A stretch of DNA of 64,000 bases, taken from positions 45,489-109,488 of the forward strand of contig NZ_KB898664.1 of assembly GCF_000377765.1 (NCBI RefSeq), given 5' to 3'. The position numbers and the translations under genes were made by a program. A model generated the notes under the pieces. It searched no databases, was not told the origin of the DNA, and was given only the letters and a program-made list of their open reading frames with translations. The stretch's first letter is position 1; every line of letters begins with the position of its first letter. Positions 51,478 through 62,265 of the stretch are shown here, piece after piece. This DNA is from Gracilibacillus lacisalsi DSM 19029. Lineage in GTDB: Bacteria; Bacillota; Bacilli; Bacillales; Amphibacillaceae.

Positions 51478-51951
51478 TTTATTCCTCCTAACATGTACAA
51501 CATAACATAGAAAATAAACATTTACGAAATATGTTAGCGACAGTTAATGATCCGGTGTTTGACTGTTTGTTAGTTAGTGCTCTCAATAATTCCTATACTA
51601 GAATTAAAAGATTTAACGGTACTTAAAAACTTTGGATTCATGCAAATTTTAAATGAAATGGGAGGATATTCGCTATTTATGTCGAATTTATAGAATAGCA
51701 AAAGAAAGATCGTTTAAAACTTAAATGTGAATAAACAGTAGCTTTCGAATTTATGTGGAAGGAGTTCGGATCTATGTCGGATCGCCATCTCCTCCTTGCT
51801 ACTACAATCTTTTTGAGGATGACCGTTCAAGATTGTATACTGCTGATTAGTAGGGTAAAAAAATATGTAACTTATGTAATGAGATACAGACGGGCGCCCA
51901 TCTGTATCTGCAAAGGAGGTTATAAATTATGCGATACACTAAATCATTAAA
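51478..51951. other. Gene-free region with an inverted repeat
   Basis: No credible gene. Diverged copies of a GAATTTATG / TCTATGTCGGAT motif occur at about 51675-51785. A nearly perfect inverted repeat lies at 51882-51909 (AGATACAGA / TCTGTATCT around a GGGCGCCC core). A good ribosome-binding site (AAAGGAGG) follows it but leads only to an 8-codon frame. Confidence 0.5.
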
Positions 51952-52059
51952 TTAATAGCCGTAACCACCACCGAAGGAAGCACCAATAATAATTAAGAGG
52001 ATGAACAATACTACAATTAATGCAAAACCTCCACCGTAACCAGCTCCATATCCACTCAT
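51952..52059 (-). CDS. YjcZ-family sporulation peptide
   Basis: 35 residues: a Gly/Tyr-rich N-terminus (MSGYGAGYGGG), one span (FALIVVLFILLIIIGASF) and GGGYGY. This is the typical YjcZ/SscA-like small spore protein. The ATG at 52059 is eight bases from GGGGGTG. A longer upstream frame has no support. A sigma-K-like promoter precedes it. Confidence 0.85.
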   Translation of the reverse strand: MSGYGAGYGGGFALIVVLFILLIIIGASFGGGYGY

Positions 52060-52092
52060 CGTAAGAAACACCCCCTTTAAACTCAGATAATG

Positions 52093-52120
52093 CATACTAT
52101 GTTTTATTTTCAAAAGTTGT
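52093..52120 (-). promoter_or_regulatory. Sigma-K-like promoter of the YjcZ-type gene
   Basis: On the minus strand, AC (52120-52119), a 17-base spacer and CATAGTATG (52101-52093), one mismatch to CATANNNTA. Confidence 0.5.
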
Positions 52121-52286
52121 AACGGACAGCTGTCATCCAAATTCGAAATAAATTGAATAAGAAATGATCTTAACAATTTTTTCCTAGACGGTATCAAATT
52201 AGAGGTGAAATCTAACTAGTACTGATCGGTAATAGCTTTTGAGTCAATATTATGTAAAAGATTTATTGGATTATTTTTCTCATTTA

Positions 52287-52322
52287 TTTAGAGGACCTAA
52301 CTAAATCGTGAGGTCCTCTAAA
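52287..52322. terminator. Stem-loop downstream of the 46-residue gene
   Basis: TTTAGAGGACCT pairs with AGGTCCTCTAAA; a terminator-type stem with weak T run on the minus strand. Confidence 0.6.
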
Positions 52323-52329
52323 TAAGTTA

Positions 52330-52470
52330 TTATCTACCTTGATTACCCATATTTGTTACATTGGAAAGTAATCTTTGAGCTTGTCCTTGCCCTCGACCAT
52401 TCATCATACTATATGCAGCAATACCGACTCCGATGGAACCAAGTACAGATAGCCATTGGATATTTCTCAC
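52330..52470 (-). CDS. 46-residue membrane-associated protein
   Basis: GTG 52470 after GGAGGTG. The product (MRNIQWLSVLGSIGVGIAAY, then SMMNGRGQGQAQRLLSNVTN) has one Gly-rich span and resembles the YrzQ/DUF3918 type of small spore-former proteins. A longer frame upstream is not needed. Confidence 0.6.
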   Translation of the reverse strand: MRNIQWLSVLGSIGVGIAAYSMMNGRGQGQAQRLLSNVTNMGNQGR

Positions 52471-52688
52471 CCTAAACACCTCCGAAAGATATGTTGGCTT
52501 TAGATAGCCTCTCATATTTTTTGGAGATTGGATGAAAACATGTATGGGAATCATTTCTCATTAATAAAGAAACCATGGGAATGATGGAGGAACATACAGA
52601 TACTAAATCTTATAAAAAGAATGGAATAAATGGCTTTTAAAGGAGTATCAACTTGCTAAGTATCTGTGTGAAATACGTGACTATTGGA

Positions 52689-52859
52689 TTATTTTCTATC
52701 CTTAGAGGGATTGCGCAGATCCTTCACAACTAATAAGCAAGTAATAATGATAAAAATAATCATGGTTATTTGCGTGAGAGTGTGTTCCAAAGCTTGATGA
52801 ATGCCAATGGAGAATCCAGTTAACAAAATAAATAGGTACGTTAGTTGGTGTAATTTCAT
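52689..52859 (-). CDS. 56-residue membrane protein
   Basis: Two hydrophobic spans (TYLFILLTGFSIGIHQAL and TMIIFIIITCLLVV) followed by KDLRNPSKDRK. The frame looks coding, but no good binding site precedes the ATG. A different frame on the same strand has the better site yet a His/Tyr-rich, unlikely product. Confidence 0.45.
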   Translation of the reverse strand: MKLHQLTYLFILLTGFSIGIHQALEHTLTQITMIIFIIITCLLVVKDLRNPSKDRK

Positions 52860-52961
52860 TTTTAAAATGGTGTTGAAGTAACACCAAAATTCACCTCGTT
52901 TCGGTTCAAACTTTATTTGCTTTATTTGTTATAATAAGAAGAAAAAGGCTGGTGATGATCA

Positions 52962-53627
52962 ATCAAAGCTGTTTTATTCGATTTAGACGGCACTTTGCTA
53001 GACCGAGATTCGTCGATAAATATTTTTGCTGAAAATCAATATAATAAATATTATAAAGCTTTACAACATATAGATAAAGACTTGTATATAAATTGTTTTA
53101 CCGAACTGGATAACAGAGGGATGGTCTGGAAGGATAAAGTGTACCAACAGTTAGTTAAAGAATTCTCCATTACGGATTTAACATGGAAAGAGTTGTTAGA
53201 TGATTATATAAGTCGGTTTTGTTATAGTTGTAAACCATTCTCTAATCTACATCAAATGCTGAACAGATTAAAGAATATGAACATAAAACTCGGGATGATC
53301 ACAAATGGAAAAGGCACGTTTCAAAGGGATAGTATTAATGCTTTAGAAATTGATAAATATTTTTCAATCATTTTAATCTCAGAGTTAGAAGGGATAAAAA
53401 AACCAAACCCTAAAATTTATGAAAAAGCTCTACAACATTTGCAAGTCCAACCGCATGAATGTTTTTTTGTTGGAGATCACCCCGAAAATGATATAAATGC
53501 TGCCAAACGAGTTGGTATGCATACGATTTGGAAATATACTTCTGGTGTTACATGTGATAGTGCAGACTTTGTTATTGACGATTTAAATGAAATTCCGATT
53601 ATTATGAAGGACTTTCAACACGACTAA
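52962..53627 (+). CDS. HAD-family phosphatase, start region frameshifted
   Basis: About 221 codons. Motif I is VLFDLDGTLL, motif II ITNGKG, and the end has KPNPKIYEKAL and FVGDHPENDINAAKRVG. No ATG, GTG or TTG lies in frame before motif I. A natural start, ATGATC after GGCTGGTG, is out of frame by four bases because ATCA is duplicated (ATCAATCA, 52958-52965). Either the gene is broken or slipping, or it starts at ATC 52962. Similar to pyrophosphatase-type HAD enzymes. Confidence 0.75.
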   Translation: MKAVLFDLDGTLLDRDSSINIFAENQYNKYYKALQHIDKDLYINCFTELDNRGMVWKDKVYQQLVKEFSITDLTWKELLDDYISRFCYSCKPFSNLHQMLNRLKNMNIKLGMITNGKGTFQRDSINALEIDKYFSIILISELEGIKKPNPKIYEKALQHLQVQPHECFFVGDHPENDINAAKRVGMHTIWKYTSGVTCDSADFVIDDLNEIPIIMKDFQHD

Positions 53628-53766
53628 GTATGTTAAAAAGCTCTTCCCCATGATCATCATCAACAATTAAAATTCATCCAGTCCTTCGCTATATCTGATG
53701 CTTGAGTAATATTAGAATAAACTTTATAATAGTATCTACTATCATAAAGAAAAGGCAGGTGAGATA

Positions 53767-54753
53767 ATGGAAGAAGAAAGGGAAAACATCATTATTTTTC
53801 CTAAATGGAAGGATAATTTAGAAGGTAAAGCGAAAACAGCAATGCAGGAAAATCGTTTTCAGGAAGCTTATGACTATTTCCATCAATTAACGGAAAATGG
53901 TGTCCGATCACATGAAGTAATGACAGGTAAATTAATATGCATGATGGAACTTAACATGCATGATGAAGCGGAAGATTTATGTGAAGAACTAATCACCAAG
54001 AAAGATGATTATTTTGCTTCTTATGTACATATTTATGCCACATTATTATTTCAGTCAAGCAAGTATAATGAAGTGATGTTTCTAATTGATGAGGCTTTGA
54101 CGCAAACAAATATTCCTTCTCATATTAGAGATCAATTACGACATATGTATCAGCTAAGTAAAGAATTACAGCAACAGGAAGATAAAAAATCATACATAGA
54201 AGTTCAGAAACAGTTAGAGGAAGCCATTGAACAGAAAAATGACCGTCAGCAATGGTATATGGTGAAGCGCTTACTTCAGTTGGAGGTATATCACGATAAA
54301 ACTTTTTTTAGAGGGATGTTAAAGAATCCCGAAATTCATCCAGTAGTAAAGACGGCGTTATTAGAATATTATCAGAAAGTACAACCAGATCAACCGATAC
54401 ATATAGAAAAGTTTCAATTGACAGATGAAATACATATAAAAGAATTGGACGATATTTTACCTGTTTCCTTTATAACAGGTGTTACCCATTGGTTAGATCA
54501 TGTACAACAACAAGACCCTACCAAATTTCAAATGATTCAATTCATATTAGAACGCTTTGCCTATGTATACACCCCTTTTTTACCACAAAAGGAAAACTAT
54601 CAACTTTTAGCGGAGTCGCTGTTGTATTATGTTAGCAGAAGTTTCCAATTATTCGACGAAGAAGACGATCGCCAGGTTTCTGTTATCAAGGAACATTATT
54701 TGAAAATGATTGATATATCAGAGACACTTTATGGAACAATTTTAGACGTTTAA
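53767..54753 (+). CDS. TPR-repeat protein, YsoA-like
   Basis: The 328-residue protein is helical with TPR-like units (AMQENRFQEAYDYFHQLTEN, MMELNMHDEAEDLCEELI) over residues 20-130 and an unassigned C-terminal half. B. subtilis ysoA, a TPR gene, lies just upstream of tig, so position supports the match. A scaffolding role is inferred. Confidence 0.8.
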   Translation: MEEERENIIIFPKWKDNLEGKAKTAMQENRFQEAYDYFHQLTENGVRSHEVMTGKLICMMELNMHDEAEDLCEELITKKDDYFASYVHIYATLLFQSSKYNEVMFLIDEALTQTNIPSHIRDQLRHMYQLSKELQQQEDKKSYIEVQKQLEEAIEQKNDRQQWYMVKRLLQLEVYHDKTFFRGMLKNPEIHPVVKTALLEYYQKVQPDQPIHIEKFQLTDEIHIKELDDILPVSFITGVTHWLDHVQQQDPTKFQMIQFILERFAYVYTPFLPQKENYQLLAESLLYYVSRSFQLFDEEDDRQVSVIKEHYLKMIDISETLYGTILDV

Positions 54754-54804
54754 TGCCTGGTGATAAAATTCATTGCAAAAAAAATACTACATACGTTATT
54801 ATTA

Positions 54805-54832
54805 TTGAAAGCAAATGCAATTATGTTATAAT
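54805..54832 (+). promoter_or_regulatory. tig promoter
   Basis: TTGAAA (54805-54810), a 16-base spacer and TATAAT (54827-54832). Confidence 0.7.
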
Positions 54833-54925
54833 AAGATGGTTGCAATTTGCGTTCGGTCTATTATAGGATGGTATATTGAATGAACGTCAAATATACAGAT
54901 TTTTTTATGTTGGAGGGAATTTAGA

Positions 54926-56212
54926 ATGACAGCAAAATGGGAAAAGCAAGAAGGTAATGTCGGCGTCTTAACGGTAGAGGTAGATGCAGACAAATTCGAT
55001 AGTGCTTTAGACCAGGCCTTTAAGAAGGTTGTAAAACAAGTACAAGTACCTGGTTTCCGTAAAGGTAAAATGCCGAGGGGAATGTTCGAAAAACGTTTTG
55101 GTGTAGAATCATTATACCAAGATGCTGTAGATATTATTCTTCCTGGTGAATACACAAATGCAGTAGAGGAAACTGGAATCGAACCAGTAGATCAGCCAGA
55201 AGTGGATATCGAACAAATCGAAAAAGGTAAAAACCTTATTTTTACTGCTAAAGTTACCGTGAAGCCTGAAGTACAACTTGGCGATTACAAAGGACTTGAA
55301 GTAGAAGAAGTAAGCACAGAAGTAACAGATGAAGATGTAGAAGAAGAAATCAAAAAGCAACAAGAACAACAAGCTGAACTTGTTGTGAAAGAAGAAGGCG
55401 AAATCGAAAATGGTGATACTGCTGTAATCGATTTTGAAGGCTTTGTTGACGGAGAAGCATTTGAGGGTGGTCAAGCAGATAACCATTCATTAGAAATTGG
55501 TTCTGGCTCTTTCATTCCAGGCTTCGAGGAACAACTAGTTGGTAAGAAAGCGGGAGAAGAAATAGACGTAGAGATTACTTTCCCTGAAGAATACCATGCA
55601 GAGAACTTAGCTGGAAAAGATGCTACTTTTAAAGTGAAAATCCATGAAATTAAAGCAAAAGAACTTCCAGAATTGGATGATGAATTTGCTAAAGACGTGG
55701 ACGAGGAAGTAGAAACACTTGATGAGTTAAAAGAAAAAACAAAGAAACGTCTTCAAGAACAGAAAGAAAACGAAGCTGATGCTAACAAACGTGAATCTTT
55801 AGTTCAACAAGCGTCTGAAAATGCAGAAGTGGAAATTCCAGAAGCTATGGTACAATCTGAATTAGATCGTATGCTTCAAGAATTTGAACAAAGATTACAA
55901 ATGCAAGGCATGACATTAGACATGTACTTCCAATTCTCTGGCCAAGATGAAGATGCGTTAAAAGAGCAAATGAAAGAAGATGCTGGAAAACGTGTGAAAA
56001 CAAACTTGACGTTAGAAGCAATTGCTGCTGCTGAAAATGTAGAAGTAACAGATGAAGATGTCGAAAAAGAATTAGAATCTATGGCTTCTATGTACAATAT
56101 GGAAGTGGATCAAATCAAACAAGCGCTTGGAGGAAACACTTCAGCTCTTCAAGAAGACTTGAAATTCAAAAAAGCAATTGATGTCCTTGTAGATAATAGT
56201 AAATCAAAATAA
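54926..56212 (+). CDS. tig: Trigger factor
   Basis: The 428-residue protein has the ribosome-binding domain with [17 protein letters not shown] (about residues 43-60), a central FKBP-type prolyl isomerase ([20 protein letters not shown]), and the helical C-terminal chaperone domain. It binds nascent chains at the ribosome exit. The many Glu residues suit a salt-adapted host. Confidence 0.97.
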   Translation: MTAKWEKQEGNVGVLTVEVDADKFDSALDQAFKKVVKQVQVPGFRKGKMPRGMFEKRFGVESLYQDAVDIILPGEYTNAVEETGIEPVDQPEVDIEQIEKGKNLIFTAKVTVKPEVQLGDYKGLEVEEVSTEVTDEDVEEEIKKQQEQQAELVVKEEGEIENGDTAVIDFEGFVDGEAFEGGQADNHSLEIGSGSFIPGFEEQLVGKKAGEEIDVEITFPEEYHAENLAGKDATFKVKIHEIKAKELPELDDEFAKDVDEEVETLDELKEKTKKRLQEQKENEADANKRESLVQQASENAEVEIPEAMVQSELDRMLQEFEQRLQMQGMTLDMYFQFSGQDEDALKEQMKEDAGKRVKTNLTLEAIAAAENVEVTDEDVEKELESMASMYNMEVDQIKQALGGNTSALQEDLKFKKAIDVLVDNSKSK

Positions 56213-56555
56213 ACAGTATAAGAAAACAAGGTGCGAAAAGCCGTACCTTGTTTTCTATACACATTTAACCTTCATCCTGCCAAACTATACAGCCCCATTT
56301 TTTTTACACAAATAATTGATGAATGAAATAGAAGGATATACATTTGGTAAGACTAACATATACATAAAGAAAACTCTTCTCCTATAAAAGGCAAACTATT
56401 TGTAATCGACTTAAAAGACTGATACTCTTTACAAACGTGAAAAAGTGTATTACTTTTTTATTTTGGAACAATTTGATATGATTGCCTAAAGACGAAAAGT
56501 GTTTAATCGTTTTTATGAATTACAGGAGATATTTTTTGAACAAGGGGTGAATGTC
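56213..56555. other. tig-clpX intergenic region
   Basis: A terminator lies at 56223-56256 (GAAAACAAGGT / ACCTTGTTTTC). No further gene or clear motif is seen before the clpX ribosome-binding site. Confidence 0.7.
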
Positions 56556-57827
56556 ATGTATAAATTTAATGAAGAAAAAGGTCAATTGAAATGTTCATTC
56601 TGTGGAAAAAGCCAAGACCAGGTTCGTAAGCTAGTCGCTGGACCAGGTGTTTATATATGTGATGAATGTATTGAACTTTGTACAGAGATTGTGGAAGAGG
56701 AATTAGGTACAGAAGAAGAAGTGGAATATAAGGATATTCCAAAACCACAAGAAATCTGTGAAATTCTAGATGATTACGTTATCGGACAGCAAAAGGCAAA
56801 GAAAAATTTATCAGTAGCCGTATACAATCATTATAAACGTATCAATTCACCAAAATCGAAAGATGACGTAGAATTGGCGAAAAGTAATATCGCAATGATT
56901 GGTCCTACGGGTAGTGGTAAGACATTGCTTGCACAAACACTTGCACGTATTTTAAATGTGCCGTTTGCTATAGCAGATGCAACATCATTAACAGAAGCAG
57001 GTTATGTAGGGGAAGACGTTGAAAATATCTTATTAAAGCTTATTCAAGCAGCTGATTATGACGTTGAAAAAGCGGAAAAAGGTATTATCTACATTGATGA
57101 AATTGATAAAGTTGCTCGTAAATCAGAAAACCCATCCATTACACGTGATGTTTCTGGTGAGGGTGTGCAACAGGCATTATTAAAAATTCTTGAAGGCACA
57201 ACAGCTAGTGTACCTCCACAAGGTGGAAGAAAGCATCCACATCAAGAATTTATACAAATTGACACTACTAATATTTTATTCATTTGTGGTGGAGCATTTG
57301 ATGGTATTGAACAGATCGTGAAGCGTCGACTTGGTAAGAAAGTTATTGGTTTCGGTGCTGACGCTGACAACCAGGAATTAGATAAAGCGACGCTACTTTC
57401 AAAGGTACTTCCAGAGGATTTATTACGCTTTGGTTTAATTCCAGAATTTATTGGACGTCTGCCAGTTATCGGAAGCTTAGAGCCACTGGATGAAAAAGCA
57501 CTAGTGGATATTTTAACAAAACCAAAAAATGCTTTAGTAAAACAGTTTAATAAGCTTTTCGAAATTGATGACGTTGAATTGGAATTTGAAGAGGGTGCAC
57601 TGGAAGCTGTTGCTCAAAAAGCAATTGAAAGAAAAACAGGTGCTCGTGGTTTACGATCCATCCTCGAAGGCATTATGTTAGATGTTATGTTTGAACTGCC
57701 TTCCCGTGAAGATATTAAGAAGTGTATCATCACGAAAGAAACAGTTACACAAGAAAATGGTCGTCCAAAATTAGTCCATGAAGATGGAACAGTTCTCGAC
57801 CTTGAATCTCCAAAAGAAAGTGCGTAA
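56556..57827 (+). CDS. clpX: ATP-dependent Clp protease ATP-binding subunit ClpX
   Basis: 423 residues from ATG 56556, seven bases after AAGGGGTG; a longer frame upstream is not supported. The N-terminal C4 zinc finger is CSFCGKS with CDEC. Walker A is GPTGSGKT, Walker [10 protein letters not shown], pore loop GYVGED, and IGF loop VIGFGAD contacts ClpP. It unfolds substrates for ClpP. Confidence 0.97.
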   Translation: MYKFNEEKGQLKCSFCGKSQDQVRKLVAGPGVYICDECIELCTEIVEEELGTEEEVEYKDIPKPQEICEILDDYVIGQQKAKKNLSVAVYNHYKRINSPKSKDDVELAKSNIAMIGPTGSGKTLLAQTLARILNVPFAIADATSLTEAGYVGEDVENILLKLIQAADYDVEKAEKGIIYIDEIDKVARKSENPSITRDVSGEGVQQALLKILEGTTASVPPQGGRKHPHQEFIQIDTTNILFICGGAFDGIEQIVKRRLGKKVIGFGADADNQELDKATLLSKVLPEDLLRFGLIPEFIGRLPVIGSLEPLDEKALVDILTKPKNALVKQFNKLFEIDDVELEFEEGALEAVAQKAIERKTGARGLRSILEGIMLDVMFELPSREDIKKCIITKETVTQENGRPKLVHEDGTVLDLESPKESA

Positions 57828-58136
57828 ATAGGGCGTCAGAGCTGACCGTGATATATGACAGCACAATATTGCAGAAAAAATCCCTTGTTGTTCAACAAGG
57901 GATTTTGTATTGTTTTATCACCATAGGTAAAACTAATAAAAAGTACTTTTAGATTTACAAAAAAACGAAACTTCTTTAAACTTATAACAACAGAAGAAAC
58001 ATTCAATGGTACTAGGTATTATGCATATCATTTTTATTGGCTATAGTATAAAACGAACGAAGGCTTTCGCCAAAAGATATGGTGATCACTTTTTGTTTGG
58101 ATACATAAGAACTAGTAGCTTTGACGGAGGTGCCAT
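57828..58136. other. clpX-lonA intergenic region
   Basis: A clear terminator lies at 57878-57908 (AAAATCCCTTGTTG / CAACAAGGGATTTT). B. subtilis has lonB between clpX and lonA; no lonB or remnant is seen here. A short inverted repeat (GGCTTTCGCC) lies near 58061. Confidence 0.7.
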
Positions 58137-60470
58137 ATGACAGAATCAAAATTTATACATATTCCATTATTGCCATTACGGGGGTTAATTGTATTTCCAG
58201 GTATGGTGATTCATCTGGATGTAGGGCGAGAAAAATCGATTCAAGCGTTAGAGAAAGCAATGATGAATGATCAGCACATATTTCTTGCTGCTCAAAAAGA
58301 AAGCGCCATAGATGAGCCGAAAACAGATGATATTAATACGATTGGTACGGTTGCAAAAGTTAACCAAATGCTAAAATTACCGAACGGAACGATGAGAGTC
58401 TTAGTAGAAGGGTTGTACCGTGCTGAAATTCAACAATTTATTAATGAAGAGAAGCAATTTTTTGTTGAAATTGAAGAAGTAGAGGATATACATCAGAAAA
58501 AAGCTGAAGAAGATGCGTTAATGCGTACATTGTTAGAGCAATTTGAGCATTACACTAAAATTTCAAAGAAAGTCAGCAAAGAAACGTTGGCAAGTGTGAC
58601 AGATATTGAGGATCCTAGCCGTTTTGCTGATCTTGTTGCTTCACATATAACCTTAAAGATGTCAGACAAGCAAGAAGTACTGGAAACGTTAGATGTTACG
58701 AAACGTCTCCGTAAGTTACTGGAAATCATCTCTAACGAAAAAGAAGTATTAGAATTAGAACGAAAAATCGGACAACGTGTTAAAAAATCGATGGAAGAAA
58801 CCCAAAAAGAATATTACTTACGTGAACAGATGAAAGCCATCCAAAGTGAACTGGGTGATAAAGACGGTAAGACTGGTGAATTAGCAGCATTAAGAAAAAA
58901 GCTAGAAGAAAAAGACTTGCCTGAACGGATTGTGGAACTGATAGAAAAAGAATTAAACCGATATGAAAGAGTGCCACAAAGCTCAGCTGAAAGTTCTGTG
59001 ATACGTAATTATATTGATTGGGTACTGTCATTACCTTGGACAGAGGAAACAGAGGATAATCTGGATATAAACCATGCTGAAAAAATTCTAGATGAAGATC
59101 ATTATGGATTAGAAAAGGTTAAAGAACGCGTTCTGGAGTATTTAGCAGTTCAACAGCTAACCAATTCATTGAAAGGCCCAATTCTTTGTTTAGTTGGACC
59201 ACCAGGTGTTGGTAAGACATCTCTAGCCAGATCTGTGGCAAGATCGATTGATCGCCATTTTGTCCGGATATCACTAGGGGGTGTCCGGGATGAAGCGGAA
59301 ATCCGAGGTCACCGCCGTACCTATGTTGGTGCAATGCCAGGCCGCATTATCCAAGGTATGAAAAAAGCTGAAACCATTAATCCAGTCTTTTTGTTAGATG
59401 AAATTGACAAGATGTCTAATGATTTTCGTGGAGATCCTTCGGCTGCCATGTTGGAAGTATTAGATCCTGAGCAAAATAATACCTTCAGTGACCATTACTT
59501 GGAAGAAACGTATGACCTTTCTAAGGTTATGTTCATTGCTACAGCTAATAACTTGGCAACTGTACCACGACCTTTACTTGACCGTATGGAAGTTATTTCG
59601 ATCGCAGGTTATACCGAATTAGAAAAATTACACATTGCTAAACAACATTTATTGCCGAAACAATTAAAAGAAAATGGTCTAAAAAAAGGGCATATGCAGA
59701 TGCGTGATGAAGCCTTATTAAAGCTTATACGTGTGTATACGAGAGAAGCGGGTGTACGTGGTTTGGAACGTCAACTAGCTTCTATTTGCAGAAAGGCAGC
59801 TAAGATCATTGTTTCTGGTGAAAAACAACGCGTCATCGTTACGGAAAATCAATTAGAAACGATTTTAGGTAAGCCGAAATTCCGCTATGGTATGATGGAG
59901 GAAGAAAATCAAATTGGTGCTGCCACAGGATTAGCCTATACCGCTGCGGGTGGTGACATTTTATCGATTGAAGTTAGTATCTCAAAAGGGAAAGGAAAAC
60001 TAACGTTAACTGGTAAGTTGGGCGATGTTATGAAGGAATCAGCACAGGCTGCTTTCAGTTATATTCGTTCAAGAGCAGATCAATTAAAAATAGATCCGGA
60101 TTTCCATGAAAAATATGATATTCATATTCACGTTCCAGAGGGTGCTACACCAAAAGATGGACCATCAGCTGGTATTACGATGGCAACGGCACTGATCTCC
60201 GCTTTAACGGGAAGAGCGGTTCGAAAAGAAGTAGGGATGACAGGAGAGATTACTTTAAGAGGTCGAGTACTGCCAATTGGTGGGCTAAAAGAAAAATCAT
60301 TAAGTGCACATAGAGCAGGTATTACAACCATTATAATTCCAGCAGATAACAAGAAAGATTTGGAAGATATACCTGAAAGTGTTCGGGAAGGTTTAACGTT
60401 TGTTCCGGTTGACCATTTAGATACAGTATTAGAATATGCATTATTGGGGGAGAACGATGAAAGTCAATAA
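58137..60470 (+). CDS. lonA: ATP-dependent protease LonA
   Basis: The 777-residue protein has the N-terminal LON substrate domain ([20 protein letters not shown]), AAA+ module with Walker A GPPGVGKT and Walker B FLLDEIDK, and the C-terminal Ser-Lys protease ([27 protein letters not shown]). It degrades misfolded and regulatory proteins. It overlaps ysxC by 14 bases. Confidence 0.97.
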   Translation: MTESKFIHIPLLPLRGLIVFPGMVIHLDVGREKSIQALEKAMMNDQHIFLAAQKESAIDEPKTDDINTIGTVAKVNQMLKLPNGTMRVLVEGLYRAEIQQFINEEKQFFVEIEEVEDIHQKKAEEDALMRTLLEQFEHYTKISKKVSKETLASVTDIEDPSRFADLVASHITLKMSDKQEVLETLDVTKRLRKLLEIISNEKEVLELERKIGQRVKKSMEETQKEYYLREQMKAIQSELGDKDGKTGELAALRKKLEEKDLPERIVELIEKELNRYERVPQSSAESSVIRNYIDWVLSLPWTEETEDNLDINHAEKILDEDHYGLEKVKERVLEYLAVQQLTNSLKGPILCLVGPPGVGKTSLARSVARSIDRHFVRISLGGVRDEAEIRGHRRTYVGAMPGRIIQGMKKAETINPVFLLDEIDKMSNDFRGDPSAAMLEVLDPEQNNTFSDHYLEETYDLSKVMFIATANNLATVPRPLLDRMEVISIAGYTELEKLHIAKQHLLPKQLKENGLKKGHMQMRDEALLKLIRVYTREAGVRGLERQLASICRKAAKIIVSGEKQRVIVTENQLETILGKPKFRYGMMEEENQIGAATGLAYTAAGGDILSIEVSISKGKGKLTLTGKLGDVMKESAQAAFSYIRSRADQLKIDPDFHEKYDIHIHVPEGATPKDGPSAGITMATALISALTGRAVRKEVGMTGEITLRGRVLPIGGLKEKSLSAHRAGITTIIIPADNKKDLEDIPESVREGLTFVPVDHLDTVLEYALLGENDESQ

Positions 60471-61041
60471 AGCAGAAATCGTCATTAGTGCGGTGTCTGA
60501 AAAGCAATATCCAAAGGATCGTTGGCCGGAAATTGCCTTAGCCGGACGTTCAAACGTAGGGAAATCGTCTTTTATCAATAAATTGATCAATCGGAAAAAT
60601 TTAGCTCGAACATCTTCAAAGCCTGGAAAAACGCAAACATTAAATTTTTATAATATTAATGATGCCTTTTACTTCGTGGATGTCCCTGGTTATGGCTATG
60701 CCAAAGTATCAAAAAAAGAGCGAGAAAAATGGGGTAAGATGATGGAAGAATACTTCTCGCTCCGTGATACATTGAGGCTGACTGTGTTGATTGTAGATAT
60801 CCGTCATAAACCAACAGAAGATGATGTGATGATGTATGATTTTCTTAAGTATTATGAGATTCCTGTATTAGTAATCGCAACGAAACTGGATAAAATCCCT
60901 AAAAACAAAAAAGCAACCCACTTAAAAAGAGTGATTGATACACTTGAACTTGACCCTGAGGATAGTGTCATTCCTTTTTCCGCTGAAACTAGTGAAGGAA
61001 AAGAGCACGTGTGGAGTTATTTATCTAATTATCTCAAGTAG
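60457..61041 (+). CDS. ysxC: Ribosome-assembly GTPase YsxC/EngB
   Basis: 194 residues from ATG 60457 after GGGGGAG. G1 is [10 protein letters not shown]3 [11 protein letters not shown]4 ATKLDKI and G5 FSAETSEGK. It is essential for 50S maturation in B. subtilis and is coupled to lonA, as there. Confidence 0.96.
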   Translation: MKVNKAEIVISAVSEKQYPKDRWPEIALAGRSNVGKSSFINKLINRKNLARTSSKPGKTQTLNFYNINDAFYFVDVPGYGYAKVSKKEREKWGKMMEEYFSLRDTLRLTVLIVDIRHKPTEDDVMMYDFLKYYEIPVLVIATKLDKIPKNKKATHLKRVIDTLELDPEDSVIPFSAETSEGKEHVWSYLSNYLK

Positions 61042-61055
61042 ATCAATAATCGAAG

Positions 61056-61259
61056 AAGTATTTATCATAAAGTTGTTGAAAGACAAAAAACATAAGAAAT
61101 CGAGGAAAGTGTCCATCATAAAGCTGATGAAGGACAAGAAACACGAGAAATTGAAAAAAGTGTCCATCATAAGGCTGATGAAAGACAAAAAACATAAGAA
61201 ATTGAAAAAAGTGTCTATCAAAAGGTTGATAAAAGTCAAAAAATATAAGACATTAGAAA
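61056..61259. repeat. 51-bp tandem repeat, four copies
   Basis: Units start at 61056, 61107, 61158 and 61209 (exact 51-bp period), with a degenerate remnant after. Units 2 and 3 differ at only a few bases. The plus strand can be read as a 17-residue repeat (KVSIIKLMKDKKHEKLK) with no stop, beginning right after ysxC, but no start codon with a binding site is seen and a terminator lies inside the frame. Confidence 0.85.
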
Positions 61260-61282
61260 GTCTCTATCAGTACTTATACAAA

Positions 61283-61310
61283 AAAACCGAGCGTTATTGC
61301 TCGGTTTTAG
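61283..61310. terminator. Bidirectional terminator
   Basis: AAAACCGAGC / GCTCGGTTTT around GTTATT, with A and T runs on the two sides; serves ysxC and the convergent transporter gene. Confidence 0.88.
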
Positions 61311-62193
61311 TAACTTTTCTTTGCTTGTGGTAAACAGTTAGGAATGCTGCACTGATTACTAATATTATTCCGATGACTTGTAAAAATTGTAAGTTGTCAT
61401 TAAAAATAATTACACCAATCAAAACGGCAATGATCGGCTCCATTGCTCCTAGAATGGCAGCTTTACTTGATTCGATGCGAGTAAGACCAAACGTATAAAG
61501 TGTATAGGCACCAATCGTGGATATAATAACGATTCCACCGATATTTAGCCAGACTTCAGCTGATTGAAAAGCCTCTGTCTTCTCCCATAACTTACTAGTT
61601 GGCAAAATAAAAATACTTCCCATACATAACGCATAAATGGTTGTTGTAAGAAAATTATAGTGCCTGCTAACTTGTTTACCAATAATACTGTATAAACCAC
61701 AGAAAAAGGCAGACAATAAGCCCAATACGATACTAATGAATGGAATTTGCATATTTCCAATTGGTATTAGTTGAATAGCCAGTGAACAACCAAAAATCGT
61801 CAATGCTAGTGAGGTAATTTTCCTGCTTGTAATGGCTTCTTGAAAGAAATATTTAGACAATACGGTAACAAAAACAGGAGCAGTATACAATAGTACAACG
61901 GCTATGGATAGTGACGTCTGTTTCATCACTGTAAAGTAACACCAATTGAAAAAAACAATACTACATACCCCTAGTCCGACAAAGTGAGGGATATGTTTCC
62001 ATTGAATTCGTAACTTCCTTGGAGCAAGAATGGCGATAAGCGGCATTAAAATGATGGTAGAAACAGTTAAACGGATTGCGACGATTTCCCATGCAGTAAA
62101 TCCTTCGTTATACAATCCATCCACAAATAAGCCTGTCAAACCCCAAAAGCTCGCTCCGATTAATGTAACGAAATAAGCCAAATAGTTCTTCAT
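61294..62193 (-). CDS. EamA/DMT-family transporter
   Basis: The 299-residue protein has ten predicted spans in two EamA repeats (SFWGLTGLFVDGLYNEGF at the start; GAMEPIIAVLIGVIIFND in the second half). Drug/metabolite exporters of this family vary in substrate. Stop lies within the terminator stem. Confidence 0.9.
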   Translation of the reverse strand: MKNYLAYFVTLIGASFWGLTGLFVDGLYNEGFTAWEIVAIRLTVSTIILMPLIAILAPRKLRIQWKHIPHFVGLGVCSIVFFNWCYFTVMKQTSLSIAVVLLYTAPVFVTVLSKYFFQEAITSRKITSLALTIFGCSLAIQLIPIGNMQIPFISIVLGLLSAFFCGLYSIIGKQVSRHYNFLTTTIYALCMGSIFILPTSKLWEKTEAFQSAEVWLNIGGIVIISTIGAYTLYTFGLTRIESSKAAILGAMEPIIAVLIGVIIFNDNLQFLQVIGIILVISAAFLTVYHKQRKVTKTEQ

Positions 62194-62265
62194 ACTTTCA
62201 CCTTCTTTTCTCTCTATATTTTCAAAGGCTTCTGTATTCAGAAAGCATAGCCATCATAGCACATA

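Noticed and set aside
51753-51950. 65-codon plus-strand ORF
   Set aside because: Runs through the inverted repeat and motif copies; product composition is not protein-like.
52702-52887. 61-codon minus-strand ORF with a good ribosome-binding site
   Set aside because: His/Tyr/Ser-rich product; the overlapping 56-codon frame encodes a more credible two-span protein. Some doubt remains.
57828-58136. lonB or its remnant between clpX and lonA
   Set aside because: The 309 bases hold only a terminator and non-coding sequence; its absence may simply be lineage-specific.
60935-61333. ORF running through the 51-bp repeats
   Set aside because: Starts inside ysxC in another frame and reads through a terminator; treated as repeat DNA, though coding use is not excluded.
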